64,000 bases of DNA from Hyphomicrobiaceae bacterium (GTDB taxonomy: Bacteria > Pseudomonadota > Alphaproteobacteria > Rhizobiales > Hyphomicrobiaceae): assembly GCA_041397645.1 (NCBI GenBank), contig JAWKWE010000005.1:396288-460287 (forward strand), written 5' to 3'. Below are positions 18,658-27,012 of the stretch, one piece after another. Numbering within the stretch: the first letter of the stretch is position 1; every line of letters starts with the position of its first letter. A program made the position numbers and the translations under genes. The notes under the pieces were generated by a model. That model ran no database searches. It worked only from the letters and a program-made list of their open reading frames with translations, and was not told the origin of the DNA.

Positions 18658-19053
18658 TTATTCCGTCCCTGGCAGCAAGGACTCGCGCTGCCTCGACCAT
18701 TCATGGGGGATCTGCACTCGCAGCGACTGAAGCGTCAGGCCCGGGGGATGCCGTGCGTCGAGTATCGCCTCGACGAGATCGGGCGCAAGCTGCGTCAGCC
18801 GAAGCACACGCGTGAGGTAGGAGACAGCGATGCCTTCCTGTGCGGCGAGGTCGGCTACCGTGGCAAAGTCACCGTTGTCGAGCATCCTCTTCCAGCGGAA
18901 CGCGCGCGCAAGCGCCTTGATGAGCGTATCGTCCGGCCTCCCGCGCGCTTGGGTGCCTGATGGCCGCTGCATCTCTTTCCGCCCGCCGCGCTTCACGATG
19001 CGGAATGGCACGTGGATTGTGACCGTCTCGGAGACCGCCATCGCGCGGGTCAT
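18658..19053 (-). CDS. Recombinase-associated helix-turn-helix protein
   Basis: 131-aa protein of a family that regularly follows serine recombinases in alphaproteobacterial prophages. Residues 60-90 (DFATVADLAAQEGIAVSYLTRVLRL as a longer stretch, core VADLAAQEGIAVSYLTRVLR) form a clear helix-turn-helix. The N-terminus is basic. It overlaps the recombinase stop by four bases. It may act as an accessory or directionality factor for the recombinase, or as a repressor; neither is established. Confidence 0.65.
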   Translation of the reverse strand: MTRAMAVSETVTIHVPFRIVKRGGRKEMQRPSGTQARGRPDDTLIKALARAFRWKRMLDNGDFATVADLAAQEGIAVSYLTRVLRLTQLAPDLVEAILDARHPPGLTLQSLRVQIPHEWSRQRESLLPGTE

Positions 19054-20371
19054 GCCGCTGCTCCGATGCTGCCAGACAGCATCTCGCGCGCGAGCCCTCC
19101 GAGGCCGTCCATCCGGAGCCGGAAGTTGAGCCCGTTCGTGCCGATATCGACGCGCTCAACCAGCAGCGTGACAATGCGCGCCTGCTCGGCGGGGAAGAGT
19201 TCGTCCCACAGCGGATCGAGCTGCTGCAAGGCCGCGCGTGCGTCGGCCTCGGAGATGTCGTCGGCGTAGGCACGCGCTGCCTTCCAGGTCCCCGCAACAA
19301 TCTCCGGCTGGCGGAACACGGCGCGGAGCTGGTCTATGACGGCGCCCTCGATCTCGCCCGCAGGCACGCGGCCGACCGGGCACGACCCGGCACCGTGCTT
19401 CAGCACGGTCTGACTGACATAGTAGCGGTAGAGACGATCCCCCTTCCGAGTATGCGTCGGTGAGAACGCGGCGCCATCGGGCCCGAACAGCAGCCCCTTC
19501 AGCAGCGCGGGCGTGTCGGCGCGGGTGCGGGCCGCGCGCTTGCGCGGGCTCTCCTGCAGGATGGCGTGGACGCGGTCCCAAATCTCGGGATCGATGATGG
19601 CGTCGTGCTCGCCGGGATAGCTGTCGCCTTTGTGGACCGCCTCGCCGATGTAGGCGCGGTTGCTGAGCATGCGGTAGATGTATTTCTTGTCGATCCGGTT
19701 GCCGCGCGGCGTGCGGAGGCCGCGCGCGCCGACCTCCCGCGCCAGTTCCGTGCAGGACCCGATCTCGAGAAAGCGGGCGAAGATCCAGCGCACATGCGCA
19801 GTGGCGTCTTCGTCGATCACCAGCTTCCGGTTCTCGACCCGATAGCCGTAGGGCGGCACCCCGCCCATCCACATGCCCTTCTTCCGACTGGCGGCGACCT
19901 TGTCGCGGATGCGTTCAGCCGTGACCTCGCGTTCGAACTGGGCGAAGCTGAGCAGGATGTTCAGCGTCAGTCGCCCCATGGAGGTGGTGGTGTTGAACGA
20001 CTGCGTGACCGAGACGAAGGTCACGCCGTTCCGGTCGAAGACCTCGACCAGCTTGGCGAAATCGGCGAGCGAGCGGCTGAGGCGGTCGATCTTGTAGACC
20101 ACCACAACATCGACCAGCCCGTCCTCGATGTCCTCCAGCAGCCGCTGCAGGCCGGGGCGTTCAAGCGTGCCGCCGGAAATGCCGCCGTCGTCATACTGAT
20201 CGCGGACCAGCACCCAGCCCTCGGACCGCTGGCTGGCGATGTACGCCTCGCAGGCCTCCCGCTGGGCGTGGAGCGAGTTGAACTCCTGCTCCAGTCCTTC
20301 CTCGGAGGATTTCCGGGTGTAGACGGCACACCGCAGCTTGCGGACGACCTTCGATTTTTCAGGCGGCTTCG

Positions 20372-20375
<4 letters not shown>
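19050..20375 (-). CDS. Serine recombinase (site-specific integrase)
   Basis: 441-aa large serine recombinase. The resolvase domain has catalytic Ser23 in YTRKSS, and DRLSRSLADFAKL and the SFNTTTSMGRL segment. A recombinase domain follows (GYRVENRKLVIDE, then RGNRIDKKYIYRMLSNRAYIG) and then a zinc-ribbon region. I chose the ATG at 20375 with AGGGGGC upstream; the longer reading runs into a neighbouring gene. It is the only recognisable integrase in the window and so the probable prophage integrase. Confidence 0.93.
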
Positions 20376-20820
<445 letters not shown>

Positions 20821-20824
<4 letters not shown>

Positions 20825-21024
20825 GCATTTCTCCGGTGAGTTGGAGTTGCATGACGGCATTGGTCGGGCGGATAGTGTAGGCAACTTTCTCCAGTATCGT
20901 CAGATACTTCGCCCTTCTCCCGCATGCGCAACCGAACAAGCCCGAGCGCCAACAGGCCGCAGAGCTCGGCGCGGCGCTCGGCGGGCGTCATGTGGTCGGG
21001 AGGGAGCGGGTTCGGGCGTTTCAT
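20821..21024 (-). CDS. Small recombinase-cassette protein
   Basis: 67-aa protein, first gene of the recombinase cassette, overlapping DUF2924 by four bases. The start chosen is the ATG at 21024 (MKRPNPLPPDHMTPAERRAE). A short helical HMTPAERRAELCGLLALGLVR core is followed by an acidic linker. Comparable small proteins sit at this place in related prophages, but no function is known to me. Confidence 0.6.
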
Positions 21025-21214
21025 GTCTCGGTGGCTATGCTCGGTGGCGTCGTTACCGATCAAAAGCCACCCCACCATCGGTGATGGGACATCTCTCCCA
21101 ACAGGATTCAGGATTGCGAACAGGTAGAGAACATCAGGACTTGCCGATCACCGATTTGTCCGCGACAATCGCGAGTTGAATCAGTCGAGAGCAGTAGTTC
21201 ATTGAGGTAAGTTC

Positions 21215-21391
21215 ATGACGCGCGAAGCAACTCCGATCGGTCCCCATCTCCTGGAGCGGATCGAGGATGCGCGCGTGGATCTCGCCTCTGTGGACGTAAC
21301 TGTCCGGCGAAAAGGCAACGTTGCCCTCGGTCTCCAGAGGCGACATCGCGGTATCAAGCTCCGAGCACGGCGCCACGATCGCCATCAGTAG
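21215..21391 (+). CDS. Possible small basic protein upstream of the 735-aa gene
   Basis: 58-codon ORF starting MTREATPIGPHLLERIEDAR and ending in an Arg/His-rich stretch. GAGG at 21204-21207 sits eight bases before the ATG, and the stop is 27 bases before the next gene's start. A competing minus-strand ORF spans 21134-21385 without a good start signal. I recognise neither, so coding is uncertain. The remaining bases of 21025-21418 hold no other signal I can support. Confidence 0.3.
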   Translation: MTREATPIGPHLLERIEDARVDLASVDVTVRRKGNVALGLQRRHRGIKLRARRHDRHQ

Positions 21392-21418
21392 CGCAAGTCA
21401 GAATTCTCGGAGACTTCA

Positions 21419-23626
21419 ATGGTACGCGTCCCGGCTAAAACCTGCCCCAATCTTTCTCGGCTATTCGATGATGCAGAGCCCGAATTGCTGTCCGGATTCC
21501 TCAAGAGCAAGGCTTTCGAGAGGCTGAGCTGGCTCGCGCCCTACAGGTTCGACCCCAAGAATCCGGACGGTCCGTCGGTTGCCAGAAACATGCTGCCGCA
21601 GGAAAAGAAGGACCGGCTGGGGCCCCTCGAAGCTGAAGCTGCCCGGATCGTCACAATCGCAAGCGACCGTGGCGAGTATGTCCTCGAAGGTCTCGCCAAG
21701 ACCACGCTCGAACCCGAGCGCACCAAGGAACTTTTGAACCAGCGGGACAAGCTCGCGCGAAGCCTTTGGGCTTACGCCAACGAACACGGCTTATTTGAAG
21801 CGGCGGAGAACAGCCTGCACCTTCGCCTCTACCGGCGCTATGACAAGCACTACCAGACTTTCATGGCCGAGCCTTCGGTCGACGGGGGCCCGGACGCCGG
21901 CAGCGCATTGCTCGAAGAGCTTCTGGTTGATCTCAACAAGCGTCTCGATCGCGGCGACGGCTACAGCATCGACAAGTTCGACATCCCCGAGGACGGCGAT
22001 GAACCGGTGGCGGAGATGTACCTGCTGTTCCATCCCGATCCCCCCACAAGCGTTCGGGAGATCGATGACGACGGCAATAGATCGAGCATCTATTTTCGGC
22101 CGCCCGGAGAGGCGATGATCGTCTACACGCCATCGACCGGGCGGGTCCATGTCCGTGCCGGCAACCGAAAGCTCAGGCACACAGTCGCCGAACGCTTCAT
22201 CGAGACTGCTCTCGAGCAGACCTACTCCAACCAGCCCGTCGATTTTCAGGCGTACGACATTTCGCAGTTCCTGCAAGGACTCGATCTTGAACCGCCGGAA
22301 CTCGACGACGTCGTGATCGAACGCGCACAGGTGATCCGCGCTGACATCAGCATCGGCAATCTGGCCAACCGTCTCTCGCTTTCCACCACGATCGACCAGG
22401 ACATCTCCGAAATCATCGACAGCCAGCCGGGCCTTCCGAGGATTTTCGAGCGGGCGCTCGCAATCCGTTTCGTCGAGATTGCGGTCCGGTATTTCCGCGC
22501 GGGACGGGATGAGGCGCAAACCCTCAACTTCACCCTCACCGACCGCAACACTAGCAGCCTTCTCAGCATCGACGACCCTTTCGAGCGCGTTCTGGGGCAT
22601 CGCTTGCTCAGACACTGGAACATCCTCCGTGATGGTCGCGCGCCAGGCGAAGGGGAGAGCATGGCGGTCATGCCCGCCTTGCTGGCCATCTGGGATATCG
22701 GAGCTGACAGGGTCACCGGCGCATGGCTCCAAACTCGCGGTGTCGATCCTGGCCTCCTGACCGATCTGGGCTTCCTCGTGCCGGCCGGCTGGGAAGGCGA
22801 CGACCTGATCGACGATGAAGACGAGGTCGGCCCGGTGGCAGCCGAAGTGGTCGTTCGTATCGAGAAGGGAGATGCGGAGGAAGAAGACCGTAAGGTGGCC
22901 GACCTCAAGGTCACCGAGGGACAGGCGACGTCTGCGGGCAACCCGGATCGCTACAGGATCTATCGGGTGCGTGACGGCTGGGTCGCGCAACACCTGAAGG
23001 AACGTCTCGAAAAGGCGCTCGATGCGCCCGCCATCGAGAAGCTGACCGATCATCTCCTCTACCTTGGAACGCTCAGTGTCGATGGCGGAGATGTTCCGAT
23101 CTACCTTGCGCGTGGTCTCGACCGGGAGAGGGTCCGGTCTGCCGTCGATACGGAACTTCGGGCGCGCCACAACCTCGGTATTGGACTGGTTCTGCAGGCC
23201 GGCACCGCTCCCGGACCGTGCCTGGCGGCCAATGTTCTGACGCCGCTTGTTGATCAAATCGACACCAAGCAAGCCGAAATCGCGTTGGTCGCAGACAAGC
23301 TCCGGTCCGTGTTCCGGCGACATCGGATATTGGCCCGTGGAGGCATGACGGTCGGACTCACCCGTAGCGGCGATGATATCGCGACCCTCTTCGTGCCAGG
23401 GAAAGGCACCATCGACATCAAGGGCGAAAACCGCATCCAGATCATCCAGCGGCTGGTCGATGCCCACAACAACGGCCCGACGCCGATGTCGACCAAGGAT
23501 CTTGTCAAGGGAATCGCTGAAGACCAGTCCCTGTCGAACATCTTCAAGCAGCCGCTGTGGGACAAGCTGAAGGCCAACTTTCTGAGAAGTCTTGGCGCCA
23601 AGGGGCCGTGGGAGATCGCAATCTGA
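21419..23626 (+). CDS. Large unrecognised cargo protein (735 aa)
   Basis: I do not recognise this protein. It has no P-loop, nuclease or transmembrane motif. The N-terminal 170 residues look helical. Residues about 190-260 look beta-rich (YLLFHPDPPTSVREID, SIYFRPPGEAMIVYTPSTGR). An acidic linker precedes a mixed middle domain, and the last 60 residues (HNNGPTPMSTKDLVKGIAE, then ending LGAKGPWEI) resemble a winged helix. GGAG sits six bases before the ATG. It is transcribed divergently from the recombinase cassette and looks less GC-rich than the phage genes. Defence or lysogeny control is possible; neither is shown. Confidence 0.8.
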   Translation: MVRVPAKTCPNLSRLFDDAEPELLSGFLKSKAFERLSWLAPYRFDPKNPDGPSVARNMLPQEKKDRLGPLEAEAARIVTIASDRGEYVLEGLAKTTLEPERTKELLNQRDKLARSLWAYANEHGLFEAAENSLHLRLYRRYDKHYQTFMAEPSVDGGPDAGSALLEELLVDLNKRLDRGDGYSIDKFDIPEDGDEPVAEMYLLFHPDPPTSVREIDDDGNRSSIYFRPPGEAMIVYTPSTGRVHVRAGNRKLRHTVAERFIETALEQTYSNQPVDFQAYDISQFLQGLDLEPPELDDVVIERAQVIRADISIGNLANRLSLSTTIDQDISEIIDSQPGLPRIFERALAIRFVEIAVRYFRAGRDEAQTLNFTLTDRNTSSLLSIDDPFERVLGHRLLRHWNILRDGRAPGEGESMAVMPALLAIWDIGADRVTGAWLQTRGVDPGLLTDLGFLVPAGWEGDDLIDDEDEVGPVAAEVVVRIEKGDAEEEDRKVADLKVTEGQATSAGNPDRYRIYRVRDGWVAQHLKERLEKALDAPAIEKLTDHLLYLGTLSVDGGDVPIYLARGLDRERVRSAVDTELRARHNLGIGLVLQAGTAPGPCLAANVLTPLVDQIDTKQAEIALVADKLRSVFRRHRILARGGMTVGLTRSGDDIATLFVPGKGTIDIKGENRIQIIQRLVDAHNNGPTPMSTKDLVKGIAEDQSLSNIFKQPLWDKLKANFLRSLGAKGPWEIAI

Positions 23627-23719
23627 CAGCTGGCTCCGATCCGGCTCCGATTGGGGGGTCTGACGGGCTCCGATTCTTCAGGCCAATGGGAGTGCTCCAT
23701 CGATCAGAGGAGCACTTCC

Positions 23720-23965
23720 ATGCCGACTCCCTTCCCCCCGCGCCAGACAGCCCAGTCGAGCTGGTCCGGCGCCGCGAAGACCAAGCCCACCACCTCGAAC
23801 TCGGAATGGCGCTGCACGCGCTGTGACAAGCTGCTCGGCGTCTGCCGGGACGGCCGCATGCACCTGCGCTTCGCGCGGGGGCACGAGTATCTCGTGGGCT
23901 TCCCGGTGCAGGCCACCTGTCGGGGCTGCGGCACGCTGAACAACGCGACCGCACCCGCGCGCTGA
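23720..23965 (+). CDS. Com-like zinc-finger protein
   Basis: 81-aa protein with two CxxC pairs (WRCTRCDKLLG and ATCRGCGTLN) and a HEYLVGFPVQ core, the pattern of the phage Mu Com family. Mu Com is a zinc-binding translational activator that opens an RNA hairpin at the mom start. I chose the ATG at 23720 because GAGGAG lies seven to eight bases upstream. A strong hairpin abuts the start codon of the next gene, which makes a Com-like role plausible. The 93 bases before it hold no gene. Confidence 0.8.
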   Translation: MPTPFPPRQTAQSSWSGAAKTKPTTSNSEWRCTRCDKLLGVCRDGRMHLRFARGHEYLVGFPVQATCRGCGTLNNATAPAR

Positions 23966-24035
23966 CACGCGCTTTCACCCAACCCCCTGAATCGCAGAGA
24001 CGCGCGACGTCCTGACCTGGCCACGAGAAGGCGCC

Positions 24036-24062
24036 GGACGCCTGGCCGCAAGGCAGGCGTCC
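24036..24062 (+). promoter_or_regulatory. RNA hairpin abutting the start codon of the sigma-like gene
   Basis: Perfect 9-bp inverted repeat GGACGCCTG / CAGGCGTCC. Two inner C-G pairs close a GCAA (GNRA) tetraloop with one bulged G. The 3' arm ends one base before the ATG at 24064 and covers the Shine-Dalgarno position. It should block initiation unless opened. The nearest upstream gene is Com-like. Confidence 0.7.
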
Positions 24063-24063
24063 A

Positions 24064-24786
24064 ATGTCTATCGCGTGGCACGAGATCCGTGATCACCTCA
24101 TGCATTCTTCTTCCAACCTTCACTTCCAGCGCAGTTTCGACGCCGTCCGGCGTGCGCAGGCTGCCCTCACACCGTTCCGGGATCCGGCGGCCCTGCTGGA
24201 CGGGCTGCACGGCACGACCGGCGATCAGGGCCAGAAGAACCTGATCCTCTCCGCGCTCGTCAGAGCGGCGCAGGGCGACGGGCCCGCGTCCGACTGCGCC
24301 CTGACGCTGCTGTTGCTGGCGCTCTGGCCCGGCCTCGACGCCATCCGCCGCCGATCGATCTGGCGCAGGCTCGGCACCGCCGACGAGGTCGCGTCCGACG
24401 TTCTGGCGCGCACCACCGAGGCAGTCCGCAGCCTCGATCTCAGGCGCGTCAACTGGATCGCGGCCACGGTGCTGCGCAACGTCGAGCGCGACATGATCCG
24501 CGTGCGCCGGCGCGACTCGGCGCGCGAACATCTCGCCAGCGGCGCCAAACCCGACGAGGTGGCGGACAGCGGTGACAGCGGGATCGGCGCGGCCGGGTAC
24601 GCACGGCTGAACGACGCCGTGCGGAAGCTGCTCGGCGATGACGCCCTGCTGGTGATCCGCGTGGCGATCGAGGGTTTCTCGCAAGCCGAGGCGGGAGCCG
24701 AACTGGGCTTGACCGAGGCTGCCGCCCGCAAGCGGTACCAGCGCGCCATGCGCCGGCTGCACGACGCCCTCGAGGAAATCCCCTGA
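24064..24786 (+). CDS. Sigma-factor-like helix-turn-helix protein
   Basis: 240-aa protein whose C-terminus (EGFSQAEAGAELGLTEAAAR and then KRYQRAMRRLHDAL) is a sigma-70 region 4-type helix-turn-helix. The middle (VNWIAATVLRNVERDMIRVRRR) resembles region 2. It could be a phage transcription factor for the downstream operon. The start codon is occluded by the hairpin at 24036-24062; an internal ATG at 24100 is an alternative. Family membership is inferred from these stretches. Confidence 0.65.
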   Translation: MSIAWHEIRDHLMHSSSNLHFQRSFDAVRRAQAALTPFRDPAALLDGLHGTTGDQGQKNLILSALVRAAQGDGPASDCALTLLLLALWPGLDAIRRRSIWRRLGTADEVASDVLARTTEAVRSLDLRRVNWIAATVLRNVERDMIRVRRRDSAREHLASGAKPDEVADSGDSGIGAAGYARLNDAVRKLLGDDALLVIRVAIEGFSQAEAGAELGLTEAAARKRYQRAMRRLHDALEEIP

Positions 24787-24791
24787 ACGGA

Positions 24792-24824
24792 TGTCCCGAT
24801 CCGGTCCTGCGGGTGGCTTTTCCC
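24792..24824 (+). repeat. Intergenic repeat, copy 1 (terminator-like)
   Basis: tgtcccgatccggtc followed by ggtggcttttccc, shared with 26296-26329. An imperfect GC hairpin ending in CTTTT makes it resemble an intrinsic terminator. The similarity extends loosely into the next 40 bases, including a shared tccaac-gaaag segment before the next gene. Confidence 0.65.
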
Positions 24825-24870
24825 ATTCGAGCGCCCCGAGCGCCTTCCCTCCAACCGAAAGCAGACACGC

Positions 24871-25065
24871 ATGAACCGCACTGCCGATCTGTCGCTCGAG
24901 GATTTCAGGCGTCTTCCGGGGCTCTATCGCCGCTGGGAGCTGACCGAGGTCTGCGAGCCCAACCGCAACTATCAGATCGAGGACGCCGGCACGCACGCGG
25001 ACGGGACGCCGCTACTGGCGATCTACGTCGCCGAGCCCGCGCCCGACGTCCGCGAGGCCGCGTGA
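24871..25065 (+). CDS. Small conserved phage protein (64 aa)
   Basis: 64-aa protein, N-terminus MNRTADLSLEDFRRLPGLYR, then an acidic C-terminal half. I know no function. Its TGA shares a base with an ATG at 25065, typical of a compact phage operon. It lies between the sigma-like gene and the recombination ATPase and is probably part of the early operon. Confidence 0.6.
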   Translation: MNRTADLSLEDFRRLPGLYRRWELTEVCEPNRNYQIEDAGTHADGTPLLAIYVAEPAPDVREAA

Positions 25066-25103
25066 TGGGCCTCCTCGATCACCTCATCTCACGGAGAACC
25101 GCC

Positions 25104-25400
25104 ATGCCGGACCAGCCGGACGACATCACCCGTCTTCGCAAGGTGAACTACGCCCTCGAAGATCTCCCCGAAACCATCGCCTTCCCGCAGCGCGCGGGTG
25201 ACGAGCCGCGCGAGCCGCTGCCGGTCGTCGAGGCGACCGTCGACGAGATCGCCTTCGCGATCGTGGAAGCGGAGCGCGAGAGCACGGCCGCCTACCGCCG
25301 CGCCGACGCGCTGAAGCGCCTCTACAAGCTCGCCCGCGAGGCGGGGTGCATCGGCGCAGATCGCGCCGCCACGGCGGTGATGAAGAAGGAGGGCCAGTGA
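25104..25400 (+). CDS. Hypothetical phage early protein (98 aa)
   Basis: 98-aa protein with a helical C-terminus (EIAFAIVEAERESTAAYRRA and on). The ATG at 25104 has GGAG seven bases upstream; an in-frame ATG at 25065 overlapping the previous stop would add 13 residues. Its stop overlaps the ATPase start (TGATG). I do not recognise the family. Confidence 0.62.
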   Translation: MPDQPDDITRLRKVNYALEDLPETIAFPQRAGDEPREPLPVVEATVDEIAFAIVEAERESTAAYRRADALKRLYKLAREAGCIGADRAATAVMKKEGQ

Positions 25401-26275
25401 TGGCCCTTCCCATCATCGGCGCCGATGAGAGGCTCGCGCAGCGCAAGGGCATCAAGGGCGTCATCTTCGGCCGGTCCGGCATCGGCAAGACCAGCCTGCT
25501 CTGGACGCTGAACGCCTCGACCACGCTCTTTCTCGATCTCGAGGCCGGGGATCTGGCGGTCGAGGGGCTGGAGATCGACACGCTCCGGCCCCGCACCTGG
25601 AAGGAATGCCGCGACTTCGCGGTGTTCATCGGCGGGCCGAACCCGGCGCTGCGCGAGGACCAGCCCTACAGCCAGGCGCATTTCGACGAGGTCTGCGGGC
25701 GCTACGGCGATCCGGCGGTGATCGGGAAATACGAGACCGTCTTCATCGACTCGATCACCGTTGCCGGGCGACTCTGCTTCCAGTGGTGCCGCGGCCAGCC
25801 CGAGGCCCTCTCGGAGAAGACCGGCAAGCCCGACATCCGCGGCGCCTACGGGCTGCACGGCCGCGAGATGATCGGGTGGCTGACCCATCTGCAGCACACG
25901 CGCGGCAAGCATGTCTGGTTCGTGGGCATCCTCGACGAGCGGCTCGACGACTTCAACCGCAAGGTCTTCCAGCCGCAGATCGACGGCTCGAAGACCGGGC
26001 TCGAACTGCCCGGGATCGTCGACCAGGTCATCACCATGGCCGACATCCCGGACCCCGGCGGCCAGCCGCAGCGCGCCTTCGTCTGCCAGACGCTGAACCC
26101 CTGGGGCTATCCGGCCAAGGACCGCTCGGGCCGCCTCGACAGGGTCGAGGCCCCGCATCTCGGCCGGCTGATGGAGAAGATCCAGCGCCCCGCGGCGCCG
26201 GCCTCCGAACGCCTGACCTGGCCGCCGTTGACCCCGGCCGATCCCGCCCCCGCGCAGGAGCCCGGCCATGGCTGA
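25400..26275 (+). CDS. Phage AAA/RecA-fold ATPase
   Basis: 291-aa P-loop ATPase of the phage nucleotide-binding family. Walker A GRSGIGKT is at residues 24-31, a Walker B-like ETVFIDSITVAGR follows around residue 117, and VWFVGILDERLDDFNRKVF lies further on. Such proteins accompany phage recombination modules and may act like a RecA or Sak4-type annealing ATPase. It is followed by a probable DNA-binding protein, a helicase and a nuclease. Confidence 0.8.
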   Translation: MALPIIGADERLAQRKGIKGVIFGRSGIGKTSLLWTLNASTTLFLDLEAGDLAVEGLEIDTLRPRTWKECRDFAVFIGGPNPALREDQPYSQAHFDEVCGRYGDPAVIGKYETVFIDSITVAGRLCFQWCRGQPEALSEKTGKPDIRGAYGLHGREMIGWLTHLQHTRGKHVWFVGILDERLDDFNRKVFQPQIDGSKTGLELPGIVDQVITMADIPDPGGQPQRAFVCQTLNPWGYPAKDRSGRLDRVEAPHLGRLMEKIQRPAAPASERLTWPPLTPADPAPAQEPGHG

Positions 26276-26295
26276 GCGCCTCTCGCCACGCCCGG

Positions 26296-26329
26296 TGTCC
26301 CGATCCGGTCGCCGGGGTGGCTTTTCCCC
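26296..26329 (+). repeat. Intergenic repeat, copy 2 (terminator-like)
   Basis: Second copy of the element at 24792-24824, with the same tgtcccgatccggtc and ggtggcttttccc blocks, spacer differing by one base. It lies in the 101 bases between the ATPase and the next early gene. Confidence 0.65.
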
Positions 26330-26376
26330 TCTGACGCCACTGCGCGTCCCATCCTCCAACTGAAAGGAGCCGCGCA

Positions 26377-26865
26377 ATGTCCGGACCCTGGAACGACTTC
26401 AACTCCGCGCAATCCAACACCAACGTCATCCCGAAGGGCACGCTTGCCAAGGTTCGCCTGACGCTCCGCCCGGGCGGCTTCGACGACCCCTCGCAGGGCT
26501 GGACAGGCGGCTGGGCGCGCCGCGCCGCCACCGGCGCCGTCTATCTCGACGCCGAATACACGGTGCTCGAGGGGCCCCATGCCCGGCGCAAGATCTGGTC
26601 GCTGATCGGCCTCTACAGCCCGAAGGGACCGGACTGGGCGAACATGGGGCGCGGCCTGATCCGCGGCATCCTCAACTCAGCGCGCGGCGTGTCGGACAAG
26701 GACAACTCGCCCGAGGCGCAGGCCCGCCGCCGCATCAACGGGTTCGGCGATCTCGACGGGGTCGAATTCGTCGCCCGCATCGACATCGGCACCGACACCA
26801 ACGGCGAGGACAAGAACGAGATCCGCGCCGCGGTCACCCCGATCATCGCGACTACGCCGCGCTGA
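26377..26865 (+). CDS. Phage early protein, possibly ssDNA-binding, with a likely frameshifted tail
   Basis: 162-aa protein with a beta-rich core (VYLDAEYTVLEGPHARRKIW, LIGLYSPKGPDWANMGRG). Position between a RecA-like ATPase and a helicase suggests a single-strand DNA-binding role; this is inference. The present C-terminus IIATTPR looks wrong. One extra C in the run at 26837-26840 would give TPDHRDYAALMG and a Pro/Ala/Gln-rich linker. A second one-base change would end it at the TAA at 26996-26998, 14 bases before the helicase. Confidence 0.65.
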   Translation: MSGPWNDFNSAQSNTNVIPKGTLAKVRLTLRPGGFDDPSQGWTGGWARRAATGAVYLDAEYTVLEGPHARRKIWSLIGLYSPKGPDWANMGRGLIRGILNSARGVSDKDNSPEAQARRRINGFGDLDGVEFVARIDIGTDTNGEDKNEIRAAVTPIIATTPR

Positions 26866-27012
26866 TGGGCACGGTAGCGCCGCAGTTCGCCGCTGCCCCG
26901 GCGCAGGGCCACGCCCCGCAGCAGCCCACCACGGCCACCCAGCCCAGCCAGCCCGCGTCCGCCCCGGCGCCGCCGGTCGGCCGAGCTGGGCGCAGTAAGG
27001 GGGAGACCGGCC

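Noticed and set aside
21134..21385. 83-codon minus-strand ORF
   Set aside because: No good ribosome site, and the overlapping plus-strand small ORF has one; neither is strong.
21791..23467. 558-codon minus-strand frame opposite the 735-aa gene
   Set aside because: The plus-strand gene has a ribosome site and a more natural sequence; this frame has an Asp/Arg/Val-rich shadow composition.
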